DNA of 64,000 nt, from positions 23,374,001-23,438,000 of the forward strand of contig OX485803.1 of assembly GCA_950295325.1 (NCBI GenBank), read 5' to 3'. A program made the position numbers and the translations under genes. Position 1 is the stretch's first letter, and the number at the start of each line of letters is the position of its first letter. The notes below the pieces were generated by a model. It ran no database searches. It was not told the DNA's origin and saw only the letters and a program-made list of their open reading frames with translations. The stretch is from Polytrichum commune (taxonomy: Eukaryota; Streptophyta; Polytrichopsida; Polytrichales; Polytrichaceae). Shown here piece by piece: positions 24,296-37,100 of this stretch.

Positions 24296-25500
24296 ATTTT
24301 TCTAAATATGGATGTGAATTGTACTTAGTGCAACCATTGACTCCACCGCAATGCAAGATCATCGTTGCCTATCGCACCTCAAACCATATATCGTACATAT
24401 GCCACTTACCGCTCACAGCCACTAACCGTGCACTTTACCGTGCACTTCACCGTTCACTACTCTATTGTTCACCGTTCGTCTCCTCTATTGTTGTTTTGTT
24501 CTTTGACAATGTATCTTGTGATACTGCATGTGTATGAGCTTTGCTTTGAATATATCATCGGGATAATATGCTTGTTTGAAGGAAGTTAAAATGCCAGTGG
24601 AAACATACAGAGGTAGATGGTTTACAACGATATCTTACTGCATAAAATTGGTCAATGGAGTAGCACACTAGAGTGAATCTATGTAAGCGTGATGAAGCTC
24701 AAAATCACTCATGCAAGTGGAGCGAAGAATGATGAAAAAATCCGGAAGCAGCTAGAAAAGGAGAAGGTAGCAGAACTGAAGAAGAAAGAAAAACAAGAAT
24801 GCCCAACAGATAATAAGGTTGAGAAAAAACAAGAAATGAGGCTTAAAAGCCAACAACGTCCAACAGTCGTGTTTGCCAGAAAGAGAGCTTCTTTTGTAAC
24901 GATGTAACAAAAGTTGAATGAACATTGATAGTGCACGGTTAGTGGTTAAGGTAGTTAATTTCCAATGCCCAATACAGTTGTATGAAGAACTATGAAAAGG
25001 CCATGATTTTTCAATAAAAATTTCCATTTTACTTTTCAACACTAATATTAGGTGATCCATTAATTTAATTCAAATACCAAATTTGGAAAATTTTGCTACC
25101 CACCTCAAAAAATAAAACATCAAAGTCAAATGTGCACAGTTAGTAGCTTGCTTACGATACTTGTTATTCAAATTGGACAATGGACGAGTTTCCCTATCTC
25201 TAGAGATACTAGACCATGCCACTTTGCTCCTATGATGCAATTGAAAACGAGGCACATTTCGTGTTGGAATGTCCCCTAGACAACCCCGTTAGAGATAAGT
25301 TTCCATCACCATTTGAGAACGTAGTTCCAGGGAGCCTCAAGTCTTTCTTTCAATCAAACCAATAAGTCAACATCAACCTCTATCTCACGAAGGCCATCAC
25401 ACTCCGCCACTCTAAAGAATCAACTGGTTTGAAACCATCCTAATGCACTTTTAATCCCATTAAGTAAGGCCTTTTTCGACTTCCCGAACTTTAAAATCAA
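24296..25500 (+). pseudogene. LINE remnant 2, interrupted
   Basis: At 24305-24395 the sequence GGATGTGAATTGTA...AAGATCATCGTTGCCTATCG matches remnant 1 near 20885-20955. The similarity resumes at about 25180 with CTAGAGATACTAGACCATGC, then IENEAHFVLECPLDNPVRDKF and, further on, PGSLKSFFQ. About 750 bp of unrelated DNA (24396-25170) lies between the two parts. A small Lys/Glu-rich ORF (24689-24907) sits in that insert; it has no recognised family and I do not call it a gene. Confidence 0.7.
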
Positions 25501-28224
25501 GTTCATTCATTCATTCATCATCACCATCATCATCATTATCCCATTGTTTTTACCCCAGCCACATCATCACATGATCCCCATGACCACACTCAAAAATGGA
25601 AAAAGAAAATTGAGGTTTGTCTTTCTTTCTCACTTTCCCACGTGGCTTTTTGTTAACCACGTGGCTATTATCAATGTTCAAGTAGAATACAATGTTGCAA
25701 ATCCCCAACATGCGGTCTTTATGGACAAGCAACAACCTTGACTTCCGTGCATTAATACATACAAAACGATGAACTCTGACATCATTAGTACATATGCATG
25801 TGTTCCATAGAATCCATCTCGCCCATGACAACTACACCCAAACTTAAGGTAGATATACGGAAAACGGTGACAATAAGTTGATACGGCCATAAAGAGTGGC
25901 TTGAAATTTGTGCAATATTTTTTAGAGATTGTGTAGAGGAAATGACGAGGAATGTAAGTTCTTTCGTAATTTTATCCCATGTAGATAATTGGTTGCATTT
26001 TCTCAAAGAGGCAGTTAAGTGAAACCTCATGTTTGTACACTAGAGTCTCCATGATCTGACCATCAAAGTATCCTACTTTGCATACAAACGTACAGAATCA
26101 TTTGAAGGTCAGGTAGGGTCCATCTCCAACTCAAAGATATTTGGTCTTTGATGTGCGTTTTGCAGACGGATTTTGAAGCGAAGAACGATTGAAATAACAT
26201 ACATTCAAGAGGATTTTGTTGTTAAGTGGCAAGTATCAAGTTACAAACTACAACGTTGTTGAGAATGTTTATAACTACTTACCCATATGTTATCAAATGG
26301 CTATCAAACACGGACTTACAACTCATGGTCTAATCTCTTTTGAGACTTAAAGCAAACTTCGGACATGCAAATGACACAACTCTTCAAATTTGGAAATGGG
26401 GAACTATAGGAAACCAAATAAATAATTGTATATAAGAAAAACCATAGACTCCAATACTTCTCCACATGCAACTTGTGCGAACTCAAGCATACTAACACAT
26501 GCCTCCATCTTCTTTCCAACTACACTAACAAACACATTGCTAACCTTCACATAAAACTGTCATAACGAAGTTGTAGACATCACTGCTAAAACCTTGTTAG
26601 CACACCCCAACACCCCCCACTCGCCACACATGATGATAAACTCTCGGATAGCATTATCCCCTTAGGGTAAGTTTCTTGATTTTGCTACCAATCTAAATGC
26701 AAATGTCTTGCTTGATTGTTCTTGGAAATCCTTTGTCTTCAAGGGACAATCCCCCATGATAAACCGTTGTTCTCTCCCTCTTCCTCCTTTGAAGTTTAAA
26801 TTATTAATTTTACCTATTATAATGATAGATTCTTTGATATTCCCACCATTTGTGAACACTCTAAACTTAATGTGATGATGCCCTTGTCCTACACCTTCAC
26901 CAACATGGGTGGCAAACCCTACCCCCCATCATTATTACCGTTGCCAATTGAAGTGCCATTCACCAACATTCTATTGACAAACTACTTGACCTAGGTATTC
27001 CCTCCTCTAAAATGAAATGACTTATGCAAGTTGTATCTAGCAATGCCATCAACCATCTTACGTATATGATTTTAAAGAAAATAAAACTTGAAAAATGCCA
27101 AGCCCTTGCCCCCTTTGACCAAACTACATCCTTGTCATGGCCACATGGTCCATCAAGGTGAAAAATGTGCATTTCACCATCCCCTCTTTCATATCATGAT
27201 GGAAAAGATAAGGAGATGATAATTTAATGGATCACTGACATGCCATAATCAAAATCTTTTTCTTTCTTTTCTTCATGTTTAGTGTTGCCTAACAAGTTTT
27301 GAAGTTGCTTTGTGTGGAAACGTTTTACTTGTGTTGTCATTTTCGACCAAGTGAAGTATTCTATGTTCTACAATGTCATATTACTTATTTTTACTTGATT
27401 TTTTAAATAAAGAAAAATATAGTAAAAATTATAGCACCATTTAATCTCAAATTGCAAGTGACACTAAACATAATAAGCAATGTAACACTATACCTTTTCA
27501 AATCCATTCACATATAGCACCGCATATTCAAATTCAAACAACATAATCTAATGTTTAATATAAGACATGAGTTGCATAACATAGTGTGGAGTGGGAAAAA
27601 AGTGTTTAGTGTGTTGGAACTGAGACCCATTTCTAAGCTTTCCAATGGGATAACTTCATTGCATAGTACCGCTTATGAATACATTATATATCTTATTTCT
27701 TCAAAGAGACAAGGAAGTGAAAACCCCTACTTGGTGTAATAGAGTCTCCTTAATTTGAACAACAAAATATCCTACTATAAATACGAATGCATACAAAACG
27801 GTTAACTCAATGGCACCCAAAAGTTATCGCAAGTGTTGTGAAACAACACCTATATGACCAATCGTTACATCCCACCTATCACTGCATCCTTATTCGGCCA
27901 CCACTTTTACAATTAGCCATTTTGGGTCCATGCAAGAACCATTCTACCCCTAGTCCAGTGCACCATAAGTTGTTGTTCATCATTTTCGGTGGTTCTGCTT
28001 TAGTTGGGTGCTTTCGGCTTTGCTAGCCCATGAAAGTTACATTGTTGCCATCATCAACACGCTAGTCAACTAAATTAATATGAAAAATTATTGTTTGTTA
28101 TAACTACACTAAATATAAAATTTAGTGTCATTGTGGTAGCTTTTTTAATGATACTTCTTATGAATAGTTTAAAAGTATTGTTAGACCAACTTAGGTTCTT
28201 CCATTGTCCAAAAACCTATATGTT
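25501..28224. other. Intergenic DNA, no gene seen
   Basis: AT-rich, with many short ORFs and no family features. A (CAT)n-like stretch lies near 25503-25540. Confidence 0.5.
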
Positions 28225-28629
28225 CCACAAGACCAACGGAATATGTGAATGTAAGATGGATGTAAAGTCTACATGGATTCCTACATGGCATCGAATGGAT
28301 CATGGTTCATGGTCACTTGGATTATTTTCCAAAACCACCTCTTGGAGGTAGACCTAACACAAAACCAGGAGACCATGACACTCCAAACATTCACAAACCG
28401 TTGTTTCATTCTAGTTTTATCATGTGTGAAGGCCCGCGTGAACATAAATTCTTTGAAACAACATTTAATTGAAGGCCCGGTCACATACGACTTCACACTA
28501 CACTTGAGGGTCCGCGACCACACCACATAATTTTGGAGGTGTCTTGGGACGGGCCTTTGGACACTTTTCTTTTGGGCTCTCACGATTTCATGGTCACGGC
28601 ACTTGGCTTGTGTGTGAAGTACATGGCCC
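28225..28629 (-). mobile_element. MITE family GGGCCACTTCACACA, copy 3, reverse orientation and truncated
   Basis: In reverse complement the element begins at 28629 with a slightly altered GGGCCATGTACTTCACACA-like terminus and runs through the same interior as copies 1 and 2: CGTGACCATGAAATCGTGAG, CAACGGTTTGTGAATGTT and ATGTAGACTTTACATCC. TAA follows the terminus at 28630-28632. The other end fades out near 28190-28225, so this copy is truncated or strongly diverged there. Confidence 0.8.
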
Positions 28630-30650
28630 TAAGCAGCAAAGGGCTCATGATTAATGTTATAATACACACAGATACACACAGAGAATGTCTTAGCATTTAA
28701 CTAGGAGCTTCTGCTACATTACCACATGTGTGTACCTACCCAGTCAGAGAAATACACGTGCCTGGTGACGTGGCAACCCCAAAGACCCCTTCCACATGAC
28801 CGTTACTATTAATGATATGTTAATTGGACTAATGGATTAAACTGCAAGAATTCAAACACCTGGTCGGCTGGTCCATTTGTTCAACTGAAGTTTGAATAGA
28901 ACTTATTCAACAAATAACCAAGTCTTGGATTTAGTAGCAATAATGGAACATTAAAGTATTGGAGCCTTGTTCTCTAGCTAGCTAGTAGGAAGTGAGAGGC
29001 TAGGCTGACATGTATATATACTACGATTGCACAGCCATTACTAGAGTTATTTGTAAAGTAAATGTCATGAAACCATGGGTTTAGTCCCAAACCCTAAGTT
29101 TATGCGTTACCCGAGTTTCTTAATGCTTAAAACTTTGTACACAAAGAGTGGTGTCAGGCTAGTAAAAGACCAATTTCCTAGCTTGTTCTGTTACGACGGG
29201 TGGGCCAAGGTGACTTTGGATAGGTTGATCTGGTCAGGGTGTATTTTTGATAAAGTTTTTGACATTTGACACGCAAAAATTTGCACAATTTTCTTTAAAA
29301 AATGCACGTCAATTGACACTCACAATTTGGAATTTGACAAGTTTTGACTTGTGAAGGAATTAAACAACCACACGTTGGAAATCGAAATGACACGTATTAC
29401 GAGGCATGTGACATCGAGGTGACATTTTGAAAGGAAATGTAGATGCCAATTGACATTTTGGGATTTGAAGTTGAACGTCAAAATGAAATTTGTCAAACAT
29501 GCACACTAGATCTAGGATTTAGGACAACGGATCCCATGCGAATACCCTATTTTAGATCCTAAAATTCTCTCAAAATTTGAGAAGTGAAAAACAACAACTT
29601 TAACAACAAGATAAACCGAGTTGTTATCATCGAATTGTTACTTTGTACAAGTGTGGTGTGGAGTATTTAATAAACATGTCTGGGCCTTCTGCACATGGTC
29701 ATGTGTGGGCAAGGCCACTAGCTAACTTCCTCTATAAGTTAATTCAATTATGAACCAGATAGGAGCTCCAAAGTTGAAGATACATAGGTCACACATGTGG
29801 TCAATGGAGTTGCAGCCAAGCTTATTAAATCATCGCATGGTCAAATGGCAAGTCAAACTTACGTATCAAATTAATTAGTGGTAACCAAGAAATAAAAAAT
29901 AAATGCACATAGTTAGTTGGGTCTCCTAGGGTATCCTTCCGTCAATGCTTCCGGTAAAGTGTGAAGTGAATGTTGTGTGTTGGATAATGGGAATTAATGG
30001 GGACGTTCTCTCTCATGGTCAATGTCTGGGGAGGATTTTGAGCATAACCGGTCAAAATCCTAGTGTTTCCAAGTCCAATTGGTTACATGTTGTGATATTT
30101 AGGGTTTTCTTTTATTAATTTACAGTGTGTTTTATATGCTCCTCTAAATTGATTGGTAATTTTTCTAAAGTCTTGAACTTCAACTTGTTATTTTTTCATA
30201 CTCAACTGATTCATTTGTAACTAGAGGTCGGTTCTCTCAGTTCAATGCTCATGGTGTGGTTATATTTGATACAAAAGACTCATTTGGTATGAGTGAGTCT
30301 AATATCCTAATGACAAAGGTCAATATCCCCGACAACTATCATTGTCCTTTGCACGATCAAAACCCAAATTCAATCTGAATCGGGGTCGAAAGATATCTCA
30401 AAGGAACTCCATGAGAATAATTATCCATGACATTAATCATCCATAGACTAAACCCATAATACAAGGTGACATTGCTGATTAATATTATCTATCTCAATTG
30501 GATCACACTAGATTAAATCGAGTCTCAAAGCCCGATTTAAAATAAAATAAAATAAAATATTGAGGTTAAAACATGACTTTCATTTATTTTTCATTTTTTC
30601 ATTTTCAAAATAATTTATTTTTCATTTTATTCAATACATTGATTTAGTAT
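28630..30650. other. Intergenic DNA, no gene seen
   Basis: AT-rich. The stretch 29250-29500 repeats TTGACA/TGTCAA-like words many times without a clear unit. An (AAAAT)n run lies at 30539-30560. Confidence 0.5.
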
Positions 30651-31377
30651 ACAATGTTTCTCTACGTTTTCACCATCCCCCACAGTAGGTGTCACAAGAC
30701 TTCATCCGAATCCTACCGAGGTGCTCCAATATACCAATTACATGCACATGGTTGTGAGTTACCAATTTGGGAACGCAGGTTCTCAAATAGGCAGAGTACC
30801 GGGTCACCCGGTGTAATGGCGGGGAAAGGTGGACCCGCCTCTTTTTCCCACCACCGGGCCACCCGGGCAACCCGCCTCCACTCACCAGCTCACTCTCTGG
30901 GACCTCGTGCATCCGTCCATTCAGTCAGTATGTTGAATCTCATCCGTTCAATTTTCACCCCAAGGAAACCTCACTCACCTTTCCCCATTTCAACATAAAA
31001 ACCATCCCATTCGGAGACCGTCAGATCAGGAACCCGGTAAGATCGTGGACGTCGATTCTTAACAGTAGGCCAGGCTCTCGGGCTCTTTCGATTTGAGTTC
31101 TTGTGCCGGAACCAGTTGGGACCGTCAGATGTAGAGCACACTGAGATCGGGACCGTCGATATGGGAAAGCGGGGGGGGGGGGTCTGCTTCTGGTTCTTGT
31201 TCATGGAGAGGAGTTTAATGATTTTGCACAGGGTTTCGGAGGGAAGCACATGTCGATGCATTTTGGTTAAGTAATTTCTACTCGCAGGTTTAATTTGGCC
31301 CCGCTGTGGTAAGGACACCATTGCAAGTCTCTCCCGCCCTTTATCTCAGAAAATTCTGTTTGCTGTCGACGGAATTT
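30651..31377 (+). promoter_or_regulatory. Probable promoter/5' region of the coiled-coil gene
   Basis: After 2 kb of AT-rich DNA the composition turns GC-richer at about 30780, with CCGGGTCACCCGG-like and CCACCGGGCC words, as seen upstream of the IST1-like gene. No TATA box or start site could be fixed. ORFs here on both strands have no recognisable product. Confidence 0.4.
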
Positions 31378-31830
31378 GGTTCAGTTGTTGCAGTTCTTGA
31401 TTACCGTGATTTCCAGGCCTAGAGCTGTTTGGTTCCCCCGCTTTCCTGGTCTAGTGTGCTCTAACTTAGTGAAAGGTGACTTGTGTCTAAGCCATTCCCT
31501 GTGTTCAAATTTCTTCACCTTAATTTCGGTAGTGCAGGATATTCTTTTACCTCTTGATTCTTTGTGGTTTCGTTAGTAGTGGCAATTACCCCTTTCCCTT
31601 GGCCAGTTTTTGCAGTTCTTGATTGTCGTACAAGTAGAGAGGTTCCCCCGCGTCCCCCCCCCCCGCTTTCCCGGTCTACTCTGCTCTAGTGGAAGGTGAT
31701 TTGTGTCGAGTCCACTCCACCGTGTTCCATTTTCTTCACCTGAGTTTCGGTAGTGCAGGAAGATTTCACCTCGTGATGATTCTTGTCAGTTCGTTTGTAG
31801 TGGCAATTCCTTTCCCTGGTCCTGCAATTC
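31378..31830 (+). repeat. Tandem duplication in the 5' region (about 225-bp unit, 2 copies)
   Basis: TTGCAGTTCTTGATT, GGTTCCCCCGC...CTTTCC.GGTCTA, TGCTCTA and TTTCGGTAGTGCAGGA occur in the same order at 31390-31545 and 31612-31765. Copies are diverged by substitutions and by a poly-C expansion in the second. Both contain the same donor-like GGTGA and acceptor-like GTAGTGCAG, so they may be duplicated leader exons or introns. Confidence 0.8.
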
Positions 31831-32054
31831 GTGTGGGGAGCGTGGAGCGTGCTTCTACTACAGCTGGAGCTCACTTGGAGTTTGCCTCGAAGTTGACGTC
31901 GGCTTCGTAGTCCGTAGGCTTTTGAAGCTTTATCAGCTGAGAGTGCGGGTGCTGCTCGTGCAAGGTTTCTTGTTAATGCTGGAGGCTGGGGTACCCGCAT
32001 TTGTCTCGGTGGACGTTGTCGACAGCGTAGTAATTTTCTCTCTTAGGGGATGCT

Positions 32055-33020
32055 ACACAGGATGCACATCAGTTTCGGCATTTGTGGCTGGAGGCTGAGA
32101 TGAAATCTGGAAAGCCAAGAGTCTTAGAACAAGGTGCAACCATTTGAAAATTTCTCGGGGATTGGCTTAGAACAGTGTGCAGGCCTTGTTACGGATACAA
32201 TGTCAAGCATTCGAACAGCTTGTTTCTTCCTCCTAAAATTCTTAATGTGTTTCTTGTAAATAATTCAACCTCATTAAGCAGAAGAGTTAGAGGAGTAGAG
32301 TGTTCGAAAGGCTCTCGGACTTCCTTCCCTTTGCAGTTCCATCTCATGTTGTCTCTCTCGTGAGAGTCTTTTTGTAAAAAATTCAAAGCCTCCAAGTAGA
32401 AGAGTTATAGGAGTGGAGTTCCGAATACTCTTGGACTTCTTCCCTTGAAACTCTATCTTTTGGATGCACAGCATTTTCGGTGTTTGTCGCTGGAGGCTGA
32501 GCTGAAATCTGGAAATCAAGAGTCTGAGAACAAGATACAACCATTTCAAAAATTTCTGGGGGATCGGCTTACAACAGTGTGCAGGCCTTGTTACAACACA
32601 ATTGTCACGCATGCGAACTACTTTCTCTCTTTTTAAAGCCTTAAGGTGTTTTTTTTTGCTACATAATTCAAATTCTTCAAGTAGAAGAGTTAGAGGAGTA
32701 GAGTGTCCCGAATATTCTTGGACCTCCTTCCATTGAAGTTCTATCTCTTGTTGTCTTTCTTTCGAGAAATCCTTGTTTTCTGTAAAATTCTCAATGCCTT
32801 CAAGTAGAAAAGTTACAGGAGTGGAGAGTTCCAAATACTCTGGAACTTTCTTCCTTGAAATTCCATCTCTTGTTGTCTCTCTTGTATAAGTCCTTGTTTT
32901 TTGTAAACATTTCAAGGCCATCAAGTAGAAGAGTATAGGAGTAGAGAGTTCCGAATACTCTCGGACTTTCTTCCCTTGAAGTTCTATCTCTTGTTGTCCC
33001 TCTTGTGAGAGTCCTTGTCG
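32055..33020 (+). repeat. Compound tandem repeat in the 5' region (alpha x2, beta x5)
   Basis: Alpha (about 175 bp, with GGCTGGAGGCTGAG and CAGTGTGCAGGCCTTGTTAC) occurs at 32055-32230 and 32463-32638. Beta (about 90-140 bp, with AGTAGAAGAGTTA.AGGAGT, GAATACTCT.GGAC and ATCTCTTGTTGTC) occurs near 32235, 32366, 32640, 32776 and 32896. The alpha-beta-beta block was itself duplicated, giving a period of about 400 bp. It lies 1.2 kb before the start codon of the coiled-coil gene, so it is promoter, leader or leader intron. Confidence 0.82.
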
Positions 33021-34186
33021 AATCGCACCTCATGTGCTTCATAACAAAGCGACTTGACAGGGGTGGAGCAATATGTTGTGAGGTTTTCTTTGGTACTTTT
33101 TGGTTCTGAAGCCTTGCGTACGCCATTTTGTAATCAAACAAGAAAAGTTGTGGGAGGAGTCTTTAAGCAACAACCTATGAAGCAGTTAGTAGGACAGAGA
33201 TCCCCTTACCGTGCTCTGCATTATCGTAATCAGGATCAATCGCCAAAATCCTTGAACGCAGTTTCTTTGGTGTCCTTAGTACGTAAGGTTCTCATTCAGC
33301 TGTCGAGGCACCGTCGTTTGGCAAGATTCTTACTCTTTATGGAAACAAGCGTGAAGAAATTCTCTCTCATGCTCCGTGGCAGGATATTTACTCTTTTCAC
33401 ACTTACCTTAGAGTGTCACCTGTAGAGTCTCATCAACTCTGTTATTAACGAGTCGCGTATGCTCTCTGCAGCTCTCGTGAACTTCAATGACGCGAGAAGC
33501 AACATCCTCTATTCAAACCATTGATTGAAAGATTCCAACCGGCGTATCGGGGCAGGCGAATCACAAGCGGCGTTTCATCCTTTAATAACAACAAGCTGCG
33601 CTACGAAGTATCGGTCTGCGCCACGTTTGTTGGACTTCGCAACGCTGTATTTGCTGGAGATAGCCAGGCCAGCGTTTCAATTCACTTGTGCAGTATGAAG
33701 TCGCAGCGACAGCTATTCTCTTCGGTGAGTGAGTCTTTTCACTCCTTTCTCACGACGAGCTTAGTCACTCGTTACTCTTTCTTCGAGCTGTCGGCTGCTT
33801 GCAATTTTTTGAGATTTTTCGAAATGCAGTTTGGTGTCCCGTCTTCCCGATATTCTCTTTCTTCTCTTTCCTCGCTAAATATGCGCAATGCAACGCGACT
33901 ATCATATTAGAAGGCCTCTGGGAAAGAATCAAATTTGAGTAGTCTTCCCGTCTTCTGAAGACACATCCAAGTCTGTAGTGTCAATGTAGAAAAGAAAGAT
34001 GTCATTTGCAGGGATAAGGTGCATCTTGTTTTCTTCTCCCTCACAATTTTGCACTGCCCTCATATTTATTTTCGTTTGTGCAGTTTTCCAAGGTACTCCA
34101 TGAAGCAATTGTTGCGATAAATGCAGCATAGCCACACTGGATCCCAAATGCTACGTGCACCAAAATTAGATTAAGCCGTCAATATC

Positions 34187-37100
34187 ATGTGCACTGGTGG
34201 TAAGGCTTCCTCTACTTTAATAATGGAAGCGTCGGAGCTGAAGGGGTCGCCTCCAAGTACTCCACGCTCACAAACTGATGACCATGCGGATATTGCTGGC
34301 TCTCTACTGGACCTCACACGACGCCCCAAGACCTTCATGGACAAGTTTCTATGTAAAGAAAAAGGCGACCAGCAGGTGCCAATCTTAGCAGAGTACTTTG
34401 GTGTGGCTCTCGCATTTGCGGCACTTGGGGCATTGATCCGCGGAGACAAATTAACTTCAGAGATGAAGTTTAGTCCGAGACTCCAGAAACTAGGACTACA
34501 AGTTATGCTGAAAAGCGCCATGGACCGTTTACAAGTGCTGGCACTCAATGCACAAGACTTGGAACAAAGAGTGAAAGAAAGCAAAGATGCAACTCGTAGG
34601 GATTTTGAAGCATGGGAGGCGGAGAAAAGAACTCTCGTGCAGAAGTTGTCTGTTGCAGAAGCACAGATTGCTAGAGTGGAGAAAAGCCGTGTTGAGGATG
34701 CAAAGGCGAATGAGAAAGTTGTTGGAATTTTCGCCTCGTATGAACAAGGATGGAAGAACGAGAGAAAGAAATTGAGACGGGAGATCGAGCTTCTGAGGAA
34801 TGAGATAGTTGGGCTACGCAATCGAAGCCAACAAAGAGGTGGCGATGGATGTGACGAGTGTAAAGCGAAAGAGAGGGAACTTGAAAAGCTAGAAGATAAA
34901 CTGTGCGAGAAAGAATTTCTGATGATAGCAACGATGGAAGAAGCGCGATCTGACCAACATGAGAGGAATCAGCTAGCTGGTAAACTAGCTATGGTGGAAC
35001 TCCTCGTCGCAGATTTGAAGGAGAAACTATCAAACGAGACGACAAAGAAGGATGAGCTTTCTGAGCTAATGACTGACGTGAAAGGGAAGCAGGAAGAAGC
35101 CGAGAGCAAGTTGGCAGTTGCCATGTTAGATCTGGAGAATGCGCGAAGGGAGATCGAATCTTTGACTGCAACCAAGAATGATCAGAATGCTGTGATAGAA
35201 GAGCTTTGGGATGACCTGACATTGCTTCAGAAGGACGTGGACGAGAAAGAAGAGGTAATTGCTGTATTGCTAAAGAGAGCAAGCATCGACCGAGAGGAGA
35301 AGGAGGATCTCAGTATGCATCTCGCACAAGCAAAGTCTAAGCGAAAGGCTGCTGAAGCTGAGAAAGATAGATGGAAGAGGCTTGCAGAAGAGCGGGCGCG
35401 TATTGTTCCTGTAGGAAAAGAATCACATAGAGCAAGGCGCAGCTTGGGCAGTAAAGCAGAACTAGATAAGATCTCTGAGATTCAGAGAAATCACAATGAG
35501 GAGGTTCTAGGCCTCCGCTCCATGTATGTTTCTAAATTAGAGTCGCTTGAAAAGCAGTTGAAAAGTTATGAGGAGAAAGTTGCTTTGTTGGAGGCAAAAA
35601 TTCTAGTCCATAGCAAGCGTATAGTAAGCGAGGGAGAGCGAAGCAAAGAGGCATTTAAATCGAGAGAGATTTTGAACGGTCATGAATTGGTCACGCTCCT
35701 CGAGTCTATGGAGCCCGATGTGGAAGCGGTGCAGTTCGACACTGTTTCTGAAATACAAGGTGAGACACTTGGCAGCTTCTATGTTATGCATATTTTTTTG
35801 GTGGCCCAAGAGACGATCAGTAGCACTTTGAAATAATGTTTTTGAGCTCTCTGTAGAGCTCATGCGTAGTAAGTGGCTCTAAACAAATAGGACCCTTTTG
35901 AACTCATCTTTTTGAAAAGCAGAAAAATACCAGACCCTGAACCCTGACCTGCCCTTTCATGAATTTGGTATATCAGAGGTTCCAACGACCACCCTGGCAT
36001 TGAAGGATTGGCTCAAGAATTGGCTTCAAGCTGTTAAATCCCAGCACGCCCAGCATCTAGAGCAGAGGCACTGGCGAGAGCTTGATGCATTTGAAAGACA
36101 GATGCGAGTTAAAGACGAGAGAATGGAATCTTTCCGCTGGCAGTTGGTGGGTATGGAGACTGATTTCAAGAAGATGAAGTCAGAGCTTGAGACTCTTAGA
36201 AGCAGACTTGCAATGGCCTTGGATGAGAAATGTCGAGTGGAGAGAGAGGTCGAAGGGAAGGATAAGGAGTTGCGCGCTTTGTTGAAAACTATGCTGCACA
36301 ATTCAGAAACCTTATCAGCTCCTAACTCCGATTTAGACGAAATAAGTCATCATGAAGCTCAACAGAGGGTTCTTACTCTCTTACAGAAAGAGCTCAAGGA
36401 TGCCAAGTAAACAATCTGGAACCAAGTCATATGCAAGTGCCTTTGAATAAGGTTGTGGATGCGCTTGTATGTAGTGTAAAAATGTGTGACACCTCAGCAT
36501 GGAACCTGTGCAATGCTGTCGAGCTTGTGCTGAATCATTCATCTCTTTGACAAGAAGTGTGTGAAAATGGCAGGATGAGATTGATGGAGATTGAACAAGA
36601 GCATCACAACAATCTGTTGAAGGTGGCTGAAGATGCAGAGGTGGAGCTTGGGCAGAAGGACTATCAACTGGCTGTAGTTGAAGCGAAATTATGCCAGTTG
36701 AAGCTACAGATTGAAAATGAGAAACGGATGAGCCAAAAGTTGGCTCCTGATATTCCTGCTCAACAGGTATTCGATCGTCAAACTTAGTGATGTGCGGTGA
36801 AGAACTAGTAAAATGCTGCCTATTGTCTTTTTTTGTTCTACTCTTCTTCCAATACCGAACTGTTTGCTGTACGACTTCAAGACATTTTTCTGCTCTACTG
36901 CATCGTGGGGTATTTTCTTGCTGTTAATATGGACACGTCCCTTCAGATAGGGTCAAGCATTAACCTACATGCAGTAAAGAACAAGTACCGTTCCCGTATT
37001 TGGCGTTTGTTTTGTGAAGCCTGTGCTTTAGTTGGTGACGGTAGACTGAAAATTAGCCATTAATGGGTCACAGGTATGGATGAATTTGTTTCTAATCCTG

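Noticed and set aside
24689-24907. Lys/Glu-rich 72-codon ORF
   Set aside because: Low complexity, no known family, located in an insert within a dead LINE; not enough to call a gene.
33521-33910. 129-codon ORF just upstream of the coiled-coil gene
   Set aside because: No family similarity; a donor-like TTCGGTGAGT at 33721 suggests this is leader exon/intron sequence, but no in-frame link to 34187 could be established.
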